Origin: Cotesia glomerata
Taxonomy: Eukaryota > Arthropoda > Insecta > Hymenoptera > Braconidae
DNA length: 64,000 nucleotides
Direction of reading: 5' to 3'
Assembly (NCBI RefSeq): GCF_020080835.1
Contig: NC_058161.1
Location: 28,096,837 to 28,160,836, forward strand
Shown: piece after piece, positions 37,301 to 47,276 of the stretch
How positions within the stretch are numbered: the stretch's first letter is position 1
How the letters are laid out: every line of letters begins with the position of its first letter
The notes under the pieces: model-generated
Database searches by the model: none
What the model saw: the letters and a program-made list of their open reading frames with translations, nothing else
What the model was told of the DNA's origin: nothing
Made by a program: the position numbers and the translations under genes

Positions 37301-38133
37301 TAAAGTTCACTAACACATTTTGTGTAATTTGCTCTATAGTATTCGACTTTTCAAGTCTCTAGCTAATCTTATTTGTTGGATAAAATTTACAATAGTAGAT
37401 CGTAAAAATTACTAAATGAGAAGTATAGTCCACCGTTACTATTTTATGAAGTAAAAATTACGATAGTAAAGTAATAAAAATTCCTTCAATTTTCTTTCCG
37501 TGTAGCAAGAGCCTTTTTGATAACATTTGTAGATCTTATGATCAAAAGACTGAAGAAGGAAAATTTTTTCATCAAGAAAATTTACATGAATTATGCTTTT
37601 TTTTTTTTGCCAGTTAAGCTAGTAGTGACGACAGGAAAATTAAAACATCAAGAAGGTGAGCCCCTTGAGTAGTTGAAAAGATAAATTTTTGGTTAAGATA
37701 TCCTCCAAGGAAATTCTGACCTAAAATAAATCGCTATTGAGTGTCTTTCTTTTACGGCGGAGGAAAATAATTTTACGACGGTATAAATATAAATTGTCGA
37801 GCGAAAATGAAAAAATATTTTATAATTTTACCGTACACTTTTTATTCCGGGTAAATTAATAGTATCATTATAGGTATAAGAAATGAAACAAGATTATTTT
37901 AAATGAAGATAAAGTTGACTGTTTTTTTTTCTTTTTTAGCACTTAGGATAGGCAATTTATACTACTACTATGCACTGAACTATGTTTACTTAGGCTAAAT
38001 TTATTATGGTACTGAATGCAGACATCTGTCAGTTTTATGACAAAGTTGTTAGGGGACTAAAATTTTTTCAATTTATGGTTTTTGTTCAAGGAAAAAATTG
38101 CGGTTAAATAATTACAGTTACTACAGTAAAAAA

Positions 38134-38998
38134 ATTAGGAAAACAGTTGACCCTGAAGGCCATCCCTGCAACTTCCCGCTAATTCCATACTTAGGCGCTT
38201 AAAATTGCACCAATGACGTTTTTGAGCTCTTCGAGCTCAAAAATACAATTTATGGGTTATTTTGAGCTCTCCAAGCTCAAAGAGATTGCTTTCCTATGCT
38301 TTTGAGCTCAAAAGTCTGATAGAGATTTGATAAGACACTATTTTTTGAATTTATAAACCGCAATAACTTTTGAATGAATAAACCGATTTTTACGCGGTTA
38401 GAAGCATTCGACGCAGTTTTTCAAGTCTCACAAAGAATCTTAAATTTTGAATTTATCGCGCTAGGAATTTTGGAGTTATTCCGAAAAAACACTTTTTTTT
38501 GGTTTTCTTTCGTTCACGATATCTCTCGAATGAATCAACTGATTTTGACCAGACTGGTGGCGATCGACGTGGTTTTTTGAGGTTAAGAGCTGATTAGTTT
38601 TTGGAATTGAACTATTAAGCCGTTTAAAAGTTATTCCAAAAAAACCACATTTGAAAAATTTTTTTTTTTCAGTTTTTTGAAGATTTCTCAAAATCTATTG
38701 ATCTGAATCGGTCCAAATAGTTTTCAAAATCTAAGTTTGGTCAAGCCCTTTCGAATGGCACCAATCGCGATGAAATCGGTCAAGCCGTTCAAAAGTTATA
38801 AGCGGTTCACATACTTTCACACACACACACACACACACATATACATACAGACACCGTGACAACCTCGCAGGGATAATCAGGGAAGCTTCCTGTGACCTTC
38901 AAACGTCGAGATCTGATGAAAACTCGGTTTTTGCAAAACGGGGTGAAATCAATAACTTCCCGATTTTTGAAAATCTTCGATTTTCTTAGCGGGAAGTT
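38134..38998 (+). mobile_element. GAGCTC-hairpin element, copy G
   Basis: Full-length copy with a short CA tract (38817-38839). One GAGCTC hairpin has lost its left half (near 38300). Together with its right flank (38999-39125) it forms the left arm of an inverted duplication with copy H. Confidence 0.85.
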
Positions 38999-39030
38999 AA
39001 AAATGATATTTAATTATTAATTTTTCTTTA

Positions 39031-39125
39031 TGCAGTTTTGCTGGTTTTATCACAAGAATCGTGGGAATTCAGTGGGTAGAATTTGAGTATCGCTTTATAT
39101 TTTTAATATCTGAAGGAAAAATTAT
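39031..39125 (+). pseudogene. Inverted partial duplicate of the candidate exon
   Basis: Copies the acceptor tract and roughly the first 90 bp of 39822-40178 with one clear substitution, then switches abruptly into a solo GAGCTC-family terminal hairpin at 39126. Confidence 0.55.
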
Positions 39126-39170
39126 AACTTCCCGATTTTTGAAAATTTTCGATTTTCGTAGCGGGAAGTT
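39126..39170 (+). repeat. Solo terminal hairpin of the GAGCTC-hairpin family
   Basis: Only the last 45 bp of the family, from AACTTCCCG to CGGGAAGTT, joined directly to the partial copy of the candidate exon. Confidence 0.75.
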
Positions 39171-39821
39171 AAAAAGGCCATTCGGCAGCCGAAATGGAAG
39201 TAGATTTCATTTATTTAGATTTTTAGATTTTAATGAATTAAATTTATTTTCATTACAATTATTATTACAATTATGTTACATAATTGTTATTTATTTATTT
39301 AATTTAAATGCCAAAGCAATCGCCGAATGGCAAAAATACAAAATAGAAGAGTATAAAGTATATGTAAGAGTATAAACAGATCTACTAGATATTTTAACAA
39401 GTTATTAGTAATTACATATAGCTTATAATAATCAATTCTGTATTGTTTTGATATAATTTTGTGAACCTAAAAAAGTTGTGTTATACATCTCGCTAGTCAT
39501 TTTTATTTTATATTTTTTGCTTCCAATAATTTCTGTGAATTATTTCCTGAATGAAAAATGTTTAAAAAGTACTTTTGTTGAACGAACTTATGATTATTTT
39601 CTCTGTAGTATTATTATTTTTTCGTTTCATTCATATCTTTTTTTATTTTTCTCGTGGTTTTTTTTTCATCTTTTTTAATCAATTATTTTTTCTTTAATTA
39701 TGTTTTTTTATTTATTTACTATATATTTGTTTATTCAATTCATCTTTTTTATCAACTTTTTAAATATTTTATTCAATTTTAATATAAATGGTAAATGAAT
39801 TATAAAGAAAAGTGTTATTAC

Positions 39822-40178
39822 CTTATCAATTCATCTTCACTTTCAGAATCTATTTCAATTTGTAAATTTGGTAACGAAGTAAAATGATCATTACTCAATG
39901 TGAAAGGTATAATATTTACTTGTGATGTATGGTTTACTTCAAATCGAAATTCATGAACAATAGGATCATTTGCAAATGTATCTAAAACACCAATTCTTGC
40001 TATCGATTTTTTTATCGTAATTAATTGGTGCAAATGAATACGATTGATTATATTTTTACATGCAATATCCATGTAAATAGGATATCTTATAATTTTTCCT
40101 TCAGATATTAAAAATATAAAGCGATACTCAAATTCTACCCACTGAATTCTCACGATTCTTGTGATAAAACCAGCAAAA
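39822..40178 (-). CDS. Candidate internal exon, 118 codons, function unknown
   Basis: On the minus strand, a T-rich tract ending TTTATGCAG is followed by an open frame of 357 bp and then AAG|GTAATA. The segment is thus framed by good 3' and 5' splice-site sequences, and both junctions fall in the same codon phase (1 base at the start, 2 at the end). The deduced peptide starts FAGFITRIVRIQWVEFEYRF. It includes YPIYMDIACKNIINRIHLHQ and PIVHEFRFEVNHTSQVNIIP and ends in acidic IEIDSESEDEL. I do not recognise the family. There is no ATG in the first part, which fits an internal exon rather than a free-standing ORF. Copy H of the GAGCTC-hairpin family sits 38 bp upstream, in what would be the intron. 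A duplicate of the first ~90 bp lies inverted at 39031-39125. No companion exon was recognised; it may be host or captured. Confidence 0.35.
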
Positions 40179-40215
40179 CTGCATAAAGAAAAATTAATAA
40201 TTAAATATCATTTTT

Positions 40216-40369
40216 AACTTCCCGCTAAGAAAATCGAAGATTTTCAAAAATTGAGAAGTTATTGTTTTCACCCCGTTTTGCAAAAATCGAATTTTCATCA
40301 GATCTCGACGTTTGAAGGTCACAGGAAGCTTCCCTGACTATCCCCGTGAGGTTGTCAGGGTGTCTGTAT

Positions 40370-40424
<55 letters not shown>

Positions 40425-41113
40425 TATGTGAACCGCTTATAACTTTTGAACGGCTTGACCGATTTCATCGCGGTTGGTGCCATTCGAAAGGGCTTGACCA
40501 AACTTAGATTTTGAAAACTATTTGGACCGATTCAGATCAATAGATTTTGAGAAATCTTCAAAAAACTGAAAAAAAAAATTTTTTTCAAATGTGGTTTTTT
40601 TGGAATAACTTTTAAACGGCTTTATGGTTCAATTCCAAAAACTAATCAGCTTTTAATCTCAAAAAACCACGTCGATCGCCACCAGTCCGGTCAAAATCGG
40701 TTGATTCGTTCGAGAGATATCGTGAACGAAAGAAAACCGAAAAAAGTGTTTTTTTGGAATAACTCCAAAATTCCTAGCGCGATCAATTTAAAATTTAATA
40801 TTCTTTGTGAGGCTTAAAAAACTGCGTTGAATGCTGCCAACCGCGTGAAAATCGGTTTATTCATTCAAAAGTTATTGCGGTTTAAAAATTCAAAAAATAG
40901 TGTCTTATCAAATCTCTATCAGACTTTTGAGCTCGAAGAGCTCAAAAGCATAGGAAAGCAATCTCTTTGAGCTCGGAGAGCTCAAAATAACCCATAAATT
41001 GTATTTTTGAGCTCGAAGAGCTCAAAAACGTCATTGGTGCAATTTTAAGCGCCTAAGTATGGAATTAGCGGGAAGTTGCAGGGATGGCCTTCAGGGTCAA
41101 CCGTTTTCCTAAT
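40216..41113 (-). mobile_element. GAGCTC-hairpin element, copy H
   Basis: Full-length minus-strand copy with three GAGCTC hairpins (40925-41030) and a 47-bp TG tract (40374-40420). Confidence 0.85.
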
Positions 41114-41305
41114 TTTTTTTTATAAGCTATTCAAAATATTTACACATCAAAATTAATAATGATTATTTTATTGTGTCTCTGCATTCAATAATAAAAAAAA
41201 ACATTGAACTTTACGACTTACTTTGATTCTTCGCCGTCTTCAAACAGTCTGAGTTCGTGACTTTCATTGAAATTGATTTTAACCATTTTTTCAATTAAAA
41301 ATAGC

Positions 41306-41371
41306 AAAATTTTTCAAAAGTTCCATCATGAGGACCAATGCAATAGTTAGATTTCTATGAAATCTACTAAT
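41306..41371. repeat. 66-bp dispersed repeat (three copies)
   Basis: TAGCAAAATTTTTCAAAAGT to GATTTCTATGAAATCTACTA is repeated directly at 42246-42311 and, with a few changes, at 62661-62728. Confidence 0.8.
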
Positions 41372-41892
41372 AAAATTTCATTAAATCTGTCTGAGAAAGT
41401 AGGTAATTTTTGGCCTAGACTGATAATAAGGTACACAATTTAAAGCTTACTTAATAAGAAAAACGGAAAAATTGAAAATTTTTGCGATTTTTAAAAATTT
41501 TTGAATTGCTATTATTCCTGAACTATTCAATTTGGGAAAATAAATCAGTATACAAATTGAAGCTTATTAAATAAGCTTTCAAATACAATTTACAGAAATC
41601 CGATAGGATGTCGCTTTCCATTGTTATTGCACGAAAATAAGGTAAAAGCGAAAATTTTTTGCGATTTTTGAAAATTTTTGAATTGCTCTCATTTTTAAAC
41701 TAATCGACAGATTTGGCTCATCTTAGAACTTAATCTCGGAAATCGTCCTAAGAATAAGTATGTTACGTTATATTGAGATCCATATAGAATTACGGGAGTT
41801 AGAGAAGAGACACTGCCGATAATATCGTATATATCTATATTTATATATATTATATAGTAGCTATATAATAGCTATAGGCCATAGTTGCTATA

Positions 41893-42155
41893 AGCCATAT
41901 TAAAGCAAATTTTAAGGGAGTTGGGAAAGAACGGATAGGGGAAAGGGGGGACCTACTCAGTGGGAATTTTTCCGTAATTGAAAAAATAATCAGACAGCCC
42001 AGACTGGGAATCGAACCCAGATCTCTCGGTTACGCGCCAAGTACTCTACCAGTTAAGCTATCCGAGACAAGTACTGACTACTTTATTCAGTCACGTGTAT
42101 AAGACCCACCGAGCAAACAACGCCACCGTCCATCTTACGGTAAAGAGCCATATTA
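41893..42155 (-). mobile_element. tRNA-bearing SINE-like repeat S1
   Basis: Flanked by AGCCATATTA at 41893-41902 and 42146-42155. The internal tRNA-like block (42001-42070) reads on the minus strand with GATAGCTTAACTGGTAGAG as A-box and GGGTTCGATTCCCAG as T arm. A conserved leader (ACCGTAAGATGGACGGTGG) lies at the minus-strand 5' end and a tail containing TTTTTCAATTACGG beyond the tRNA part. Closest relative is S2. Confidence 0.65.
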
Positions 42156-42245
42156 TATAAATATATATATTATATAAGTACATACATATATAAACTTTTG
42201 CACCATATGCATTTTCTGAATCCGCTTGACGAGCTGAGTCGAAAT

Positions 42246-42311
42246 ATAGCAAAATTTTTCAAAAGTTCCATCATGAGGACCAATGCAATAGTTAGATTTC
42301 TATGAAATCTA
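42246..42311. repeat. 66-bp dispersed repeat, second copy
   Basis: Direct copy of 41306-41371; it runs into the segment shared with 26805-27100. Confidence 0.8.
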
Positions 42312-42317
42312 CTAATA

Positions 42318-42640
42318 TCGACTTAGCTGGCAAGGTTTAAGAAATTTGTAAAGAAAATTGCAGTGTGGAATTGTGATTCCTAAATTTGAAAATTTTTTCC
42401 CAAAAAATTACAGTGTTAGGTTGTAACTTTTAAATCACAATTACAGAAAATGATTAATTTAAAAAATTAGGACGATGTATTATTTGAATCTAATATTTTC
42501 TACACTTAAACAAATAATACAACTTTTACAGTTTTAAACTAGAAGAGTTTCTCTATTATCTAAAACTGTAATAAGTACTCAATCTACTTTTATTAATTCA
42601 ATTGTTCTTGTTTCCGAGAATTTTTAATTTTTAAAGAAAG
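42318..42640. repeat. Dispersed repeat shared with 26805-27100
   Basis: Reverse-complement match starting CGACTTAGCTGGCAAGG. No coding sequence. Confidence 0.7.
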
Positions 42641-42649
42641 CAAAGTTAA

Positions 42650-44570
42650 ATTCTGAGTTTAAACAACATTTCTGCATCAGTCTCTATGAAAAGTGGTTGC
42701 AGTAAAATAAAAATATCTTATTTGTGAAATAACTACTTCTATACTAAATAGAATTTCTACCCCCTGGGGATTTTATGAAAGTACAGTTTCTGAAGAACAG
42801 AAACGTACTACAGAAGTAGATTTACAAGCATGTTTGCACAACAATCACATGCTTGTAAAGGTGGACCATTTCGTGAACTCCGCCGTCCATCTTACGGCAA
42901 CAAATTCTCTCTGCATATCTTTATGAAAAGTTTGATTTTCCCAAAAATAATTAACTTATTTTTGTCAAAGTCAAAAATTTATTAATATTAATGTTCAAAT
43001 TGTAACATAACGAAAGGAATATCGAAAAGTTTCAAGCTTCACGATTAAATCTGTTCATACAAAAACTTTTTCCTCCGTGTAGATTTACGGGTATCACTCT
43101 GGAAATGATGAGGGTAGTTGAAATTTTTTTCAGTTGACGCATGGTTTAAGTTTAGAGACCGATTTTATTTTTTTATAAAAAAAAATTCTCCACTTTCCGT
43201 AAATGGCGTTTTTAACCAGAGTGCGATGATAGAGTTAGAAACTGATATTCGAGCTGGAAGCTAGCCATTATCCTCCTTAGGGAAGAAATCGATTCGTTTC
43301 TGTCCGCTAATTCGCATTGGTTTGAAATTGGATCATTGGGATTGTAATTGGCTAATCAAGTATCGAAGCTTCCGTTCCAATGAAGATCATGTGGGAAGAT
43401 AATTGAGAAGAGATAGTTCAAGTATACAATTTTTTATTTCTATATAGAATTAACTGTAAAAACCAGATCTAGTTTTTGTTGATGAGTTTGCATTTTTCAT
43501 TTTATTGACCAACAAAATAAACGAAAGTTATTGAATTGATTGCAAGTACTTAAATAATTATTTTTATCTGCATCGGAAAGTTTTCATTAAGAACGGAAGG
43601 ATTTATTGTTTCGATAAAATGAAAAACAAAATTAAAATAAATTGCACCTCGAATCAATGGTGCGGTTAATCCGAACTCTTCAATAAATTATCGCCGTGAA
43701 AACGAAGGCAATAACTGAATTTTATTGAATAGAGTTGCAAAAAAAGCTTATTTGATCACGAAAACTCGGATAAAGTTAATTATTTACAGTTTTAGATCAA
43801 CTCCACTGATTATCGGTTCCTTGCAAGCTTAGATATTCTCTTTGCGATTACAGAGACTCACTTTGGATATCCTGCGGCGAACCCATAGAGCGTTCAAAAA
43901 TCTGATCGATAGTTTTCGGTAAGCTTCTTCCCCCTCCTGATTATCGGATCCTTGGTAGCTTCAATATTCTCTTTGAGTGTATTCTCTTGAAGACTCTCTT
44001 ATGTCAAGTACCATTGTACCATATTGGAATAAATATATATTGTATATAACTGTGATACGTTATTGGAGTTATTAAATAAACATTCGAATGCTTGTTGTGC
44101 GATTTGTGTGGTATTGAACAGACATTCGGAAAAATGGAGACCGAAAAATATACTTGATATTCATAAACTATTACTGATTTAACTATTTAAGATTTAGTAT
44201 TTAAGTTTCGAAATTGTGAATATAGTTATTTTTCTATTTTAAGTAAATGATACCGATAGATGGGAATAATTTGTAATTTGAGATTGAGAACTATTAATGT
44301 GCAGAAATTCGTAAGTAAATAAGTATTCGAAAGAACGAAAAAAAATTGATATTCTCATGAAATTATTTATAATTTTTATAGAAAATTAATATCTGTTTGA
44401 GTTATTTGAGGTTAAAAACTGTAATTGAAGTGAAGAAACGTACAAAATATATCATGCGTTCAAAAAATAAAAAATTATATCATGCATTAAGCCTGACTTT
44501 AAGATTATGTCCAAAAAATAAAATAAAGTTAAAATTAATTTATTATTTTAGATTTCCACGACGTGAATTT
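42650..44570. other. No recognisable gene
   Basis: AT-rich. A 40-bp direct repeat (GATTATCGGATCCTTGGTAG type) lies at about 43808 and 43938. A CCGTCCATCTTACGGCAA motif near 42890 is a fragment of the S1/S2 leader. 44150-44245 is a diverged relative of 46850-46915. Confidence 0.4.
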
Positions 44571-44574
44571 GATT

Positions 44575-44855
44575 TTTAAATACTCAAAATTACAATATTA
44601 TGTATCTGCATAACTTTACTTTATATAGAAGTTGCAAAAAATAAAAAAAAATTTTTTTATGAAATTCAAAAATTTTGTTTTCAAATTCTAAAATTCATAT
44701 TTTTGAAAAAAAAACCCTTATCCGAAAATTTCAGGATCTTTTAAGATCAGTACAAGGTATTATACAAAAAAAATTGAGCCAAAATTTTAATGGCGGTCTT
44801 CATTTTTGACGATTTTTAAAAATTCAAAATTTGACAAATTTGGCAAAACTCAAGT
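44575..44855. repeat. Fragment of the 115-1698 TIR element
   Basis: Reverse-complement match to 425-690, including TTTAAGATCAGTACAAGGTA and GTATCTGCATAACTTTAC. It stops where the GGCAAGCC-word element begins. Confidence 0.65.
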
Positions 44856-45768
44856 TATCGTTACTTGAAACCAGTTCGGCATTCCCATGATATATCAGAC
44901 TTAAGGAATCCATGAGACTTTCCTAGTTACGTCCAAGTTTGGCAAGCCGAACTTCAGCAATTATTTATGGTTACCGTTATTACGAATCAGTCCGGCATTT
45001 CCAGAATATGCCGGACTTCGGCAATGCCACACAGTTTCAGGATCACAACCAAATTTGGAATATTTTCGGCATGCCAATTTTCGTTCTGCCTACCTTGGTT
45101 TTTATGAGGCGCAACTTAGGCAGGCCTGAATTAGGCAAACCAAACTTGTCCCTCACTACTTCTTCGGCATTCCTCACTACAATTTCTAGTCGGGAGTTTG
45201 ACATACTATTAGTAAGCCTGACTTGCATGAAGTTACGGTTACCGAAGATTTACCGAAGTTTGGCTTGCCAAACTTGGGCATAGCTTGGAAAACCTACGGC
45301 AGTTCGAAGTTTGACATACTATTGGCATGCCTGACTTGCATCAAATCACAGTTACCGAAGATTTGCCGAAGTTTGGTTTGCCGAATTTGGGTGTAGCTTG
45401 GAAAACCTACGGCAGAACGAAGTTTGTCAAACTATTGGTGTGCCTGACTTGCATGAACTCACGGTTACTGAAGATTTGCTGAAGTTTGGTTTGCCAAACT
45501 TGGGTGAAGCTTAGAAAACCAACGGCAGTCCAAAGTTTGACATACTATTGGTATGCCTGACTTGCATCAAATCACAGTTACCAAAGATTTGCCGAAGTTC
45601 GGTTTACCGAATTTGGGCGTAGCTTGGAAAAACTACGGCAGTGCCGAACTTTGGCTTACCTATATTGGAATTAATAAGGCGTGAATTAGGCTTGCCAAAG
45701 TTCGGAAAGCCAAACTTGCTCCGAATTGATTGTTCAGCAATGCTTCACGAAATTTCTAGTCGGGAAGT
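44856..45768. mobile_element. GGCAAGCC-word element with four 113-bp tandem units
   Basis: Filled with AAGTTTGGCTTGCC and its complement, plus TTCGGCATTCCTCAC. Ends in AAATTTCTAGTCGGG (45754-45768), the same terminus as at 58050-58064 and the right end of 56567-57567. Positions 45195-45646 are four direct units of exactly 113 bp, each beginning AGTTTGACATACTATTGG. Confidence 0.7.
45195..45646 (+). repeat. Four 113-bp tandem units
   Basis: Starts at 45195, 45308, 45421 and 45534. The units differ from one another at scattered positions. Confidence 0.9.
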
Positions 45769-46018
45769 TATTGCGGTTTGAAAATTCCAAAAATAGTGTT
45801 CTATGAAACTTCTATCAGACTTTTGAGCTGGAAGAGCTCAAATGCATAGAAATATTATTTCTTTGAACTCAGCGAGCTCAAAATATCACATAAATTATAT
45901 TTTGAGCTCAAAAATTTTAAAAATGTCATAAGTACAATTTTAAGTGCCCAGGAATGGAATTAGCGGGAAGTTGCAGGGATGGTCTTTAGGGTGAACCGTT
46001 TTTCTAATTTTTTTTATT
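45769..46018 (-). mobile_element. GAGCTC-hairpin element, copy I (5' fragment)
   Basis: Minus-strand 5' end with GAGCTC-derived hairpins and AACTTCCCGCTAATT. Its inner end is joined to the CGGG terminus of the GGCAAGCC-word element at 45768. Confidence 0.75.
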
Positions 46019-46089
46019 CATTAAGAAGTGAGAATTTAACTTCTCGTTAAGAAGATAAGAAATTTTCAAAAATTGGTAATCGGTAGCCT

Positions 46090-46272
46090 GCACCGAAAAA
46101 ATCGCTAGACTCTACCGAAAAAAATCGGTATCTGCTACCGATTTTTTTTCGGTAGAGTCTACCGATTTTTTCGGGAGCATCTACCGAAAAAATAGGTAGC
46201 CTTTACCAAAAAAAATCGGTATCTGCTACCGATTTTTTTCGGTAGCAGCTACCGAATATTTTTTTCCGTGCA
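46090..46272. repeat. CTACCGAAAAAAATCGGTAG-word repeat
   Basis: At least six palindromic copies of CTACCGAAAAAATCGGTAG. Ends GCACCGAAAAAAT and TTTTTTTCCGTGCA form the tip inverted repeat. No ORF. Confidence 0.7.
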
Positions 46273-47276
46273 CTTTTAGAGTACTTCAGAGATGAAAGGG
46301 CTTGTTAATTTTGATTGAAATTTATCAACTGTTAATTAGCAATGTATTTATTTAACATCATATAACATATTATATCATAGTTTGGATAGTTTCGAATTCC
46401 GCTAGTTTAATAATCCCAAATTACAAATTCATGGTATAACTTATATTTAATTAGCAATCTCATGCGGATAAATTTAAATACAAGCAGAACATGCATGTCA
46501 CACAGTTTTTGCGACAAGGTTGTGTCGTGATTTGTTTGTGATCTTCACGCCGCATCGAAAGAGAGACTGTTTCATTTGAATATGTATTTTGATGAGGTTA
46601 ACAAATCCCTGTTAACTGCTAATAAACATATTTATGCCACAAAGAAATAGTTATTACGCATGGTTATGTATTCTGTCATCAAATATTGATTTTGATGCTT
46701 TTTACTGACAATTTTCATTTTAGGAGATCAACGACACAAATCGTGAAAAGATATTTGTTTGTTTATTGCTTCAATTTTCTTGTTCAAGGCAGAATTATGA
46801 AAAAACTATTTTTTATCAGTTTTAATTTGATATTTATTAACTATGCTCTACCGATTTAACTATTCAAGATTGAGTATTTAGGTTTCGAAATTAAGCTTAG
46901 TATTTTTCTATTATAAACTCTGAGCAATTTATAAGTTTTGGTTTTCACTTGAAGGATATTTAAATTACCAATAAAAATCAAAACTTCGACCATCAAGATT
47001 AATTCTCTAAAATAAATTGTTTTTTTATTTTTTAAATTTAATTTTAACCAATTGATGATTTTAGTTTAAAATAATAACTGTTAAAAGTTACTACTTACTA
47101 TCCGAATATTTTTTATTTTAAATAACTCCAGCACATTACCGTGAGTAATTAATTTATTGAGATTTAAATAGTTCGTATTGAATCAATTGTTTTATTACTG
47201 AACTTAAGTTACACCAAATATTTCAATTAATTCAACAATATATTATTTGCAAACAACTATTTGTGTAAATAAATAT
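46273..47276. repeat. Left arm of an 8.6-kb inverted duplication
   Basis: Reverse-complement match to 53880-54900, with only scattered differences apart from the first ~50 bp. The arm resumes at 49061-49170 after a nested insertion. No gene is recognisable. It is part of a dispersed family: a third partial copy lies at 50683-50790. Confidence 0.85.

Larger units (their letters stand above)
38134..41113. repeat. Large inverted duplication (arms ~1 kb)
   Basis: 38134-39125 and 40080-41113 are inverted copies. Each arm is a GAGCTC-hairpin element plus about 120 bp of flank, including the start of the candidate exon. In the roughly 105 bp of exon-side flank I see one clear difference (G versus A near 39063/40151), so the duplication is recent. 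The spacer is 39126-40079. Confidence 0.8.

Noticed and set aside
39061..39375. 104-residue plus-strand ORF
   Set aside because: Starts at GTG and runs through the duplicated exon fragment into a mobile-element hairpin, so it is chimeric and not a gene.
45195..45646. CRISPR-like array
   Set aside because: Units are contiguous with no spacers, and the genome is eukaryotic.
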